The notes beneath the pieces are model-generated. The model was not told where the DNA came from, did no database searches, and saw only the letters and a program-made list of their open reading frames with translations. A stretch of DNA of 21,617 nucleotides from Pseudomonadota bacterium (GTDB lineage Bacteria; Pseudomonadota; Gammaproteobacteria; Xanthomonadales; Xanthomonadaceae), in the NCBI GenBank assembly GCA_023386795.1, contig JAEWJB010000044.1, positions 1 to 21,617 on the forward strand, read 5' to 3'. Made by a program: the position numbers and the translations under genes. Positions 21,538 to 21,617 of this stretch are shown piece after piece (within the stretch, counting starts at the first letter, position 1; the number at the start of each line of letters is the position of its first letter).

Positions 21538-21617
21538 GGCCTGATCGGGACACGCCGTGAATCCATCCATGGAGGCTCGTAGGCGACATCCATGTCGCCT
21601 ACGGTCCCGATCAGGCC
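21538..21617. repeat. Nested palindromic intergenic repeat (REP/MITE-like), possibly cut by window end
   Basis: GGCCTGATCGGGAC (21538-21551) and GTCCCGATCAGGCC (21604-21617) are perfect 14-bp inverted repeats bounding an 80-bp unit. Inside, CGTAGGCGACAT (21578-21589) and ATGTCGCCTACG (21592-21603) form a perfect 12-bp palindrome with a CC centre, and CCATGG occurs at 21567-21572. The inner palindrome directly abuts the right outer arm. This matches the style of interspersed palindromic repeats found in intergenic regions of Xanthomonadaceae. No coding capacity is present. The right arm ends exactly at the window edge, so the element may continue. Confidence 0.75.

Noticed and set aside
1..21617. 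CRISPR array, tRNA/rRNA genes, insertion sequences, prophage or defence genes
   Set aside because: I found no regularly spaced direct repeats, cloverleaf-like segments, transposase or integrase motifs, or defence-type domains; almost all of the window is accounted for by conserved chromosomal genes.

Overview
This window looks like ordinary chromosome from a high-GC gammaproteobacterium of the Xanthomonadaceae/Lysobacteraceae (the Pseudoxanthomonas, Stenotrophomonas, Lysobacter, Luteimonas group). The placement rests on the very high GC, the order lptD-surA-pdxA-ksgA-apaG-apaH, LptD and UbiH sequences of Xanthomonas type, and a GC-rich palindromic repeat at the right edge of a kind I associate with this family. 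Genus cannot be fixed from the sequence alone.

Layout, left to right. (1) 1-1086, minus strand: a two-gene unit, a DUF2007 protein then msrA, ending in a clear intrinsic terminator with G-rich and T-rich tracts beyond it. (2) 1205-4725, plus: glnS, an AraC-type regulator and an EamA/DMT exporter. (3) 4785-7729, plus: a cysteine-rich lipoprotein whose stop overlaps the start of a CDA-fold deaminase, then rlmM and a secreted SMP-30-type beta-propeller. (4) 7833-8549, plus: an unrecognised 238-residue protein, convergent with (5) 12113-8563, minus: ubiH, a second UbiI/UbiF-type hydroxylase overlapping it by ATGA, and a Tat-exported Gfo/Idh oxidoreductase. (6) 12215-14321, plus: a membrane protein I read as a BtuM-type solitary cobalamin transporter, a PduO-type cobalamin adenosyltransferase, and a class II deacetylase. 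(7) 14452-21470, plus: the conserved envelope/ribosome cluster lptD, surA, pdxA, ksgA, apaG, apaH. (8) 21465-21617: inverted repeats and a nested palindromic repeat cut by the window end.

Functional links: LptD (LPS insertion) and SurA (outer-membrane protein chaperone) overlap by ATGA; UbiH and its paralog perform ring hydroxylations in ubiquinone synthesis; the BtuM-like protein and PduO would import cobalamin and convert it to the adenosyl form. No phage, IS, CRISPR, tRNA, rRNA or recognisable defence locus is present. The observations most worth checking are (a) the BtuM-like protein with a cysteine at residue 79, (b) several genes whose stop codon lies in the loop of a perfect GC-rich hairpin without a U-tract, (c) several starts only 6-7 nt downstream of a -10-like hexamer, suggesting leaderless mRNAs, and (d) the orphan gene at 7833-8549. 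I did not find a convincing new multi-gene system.
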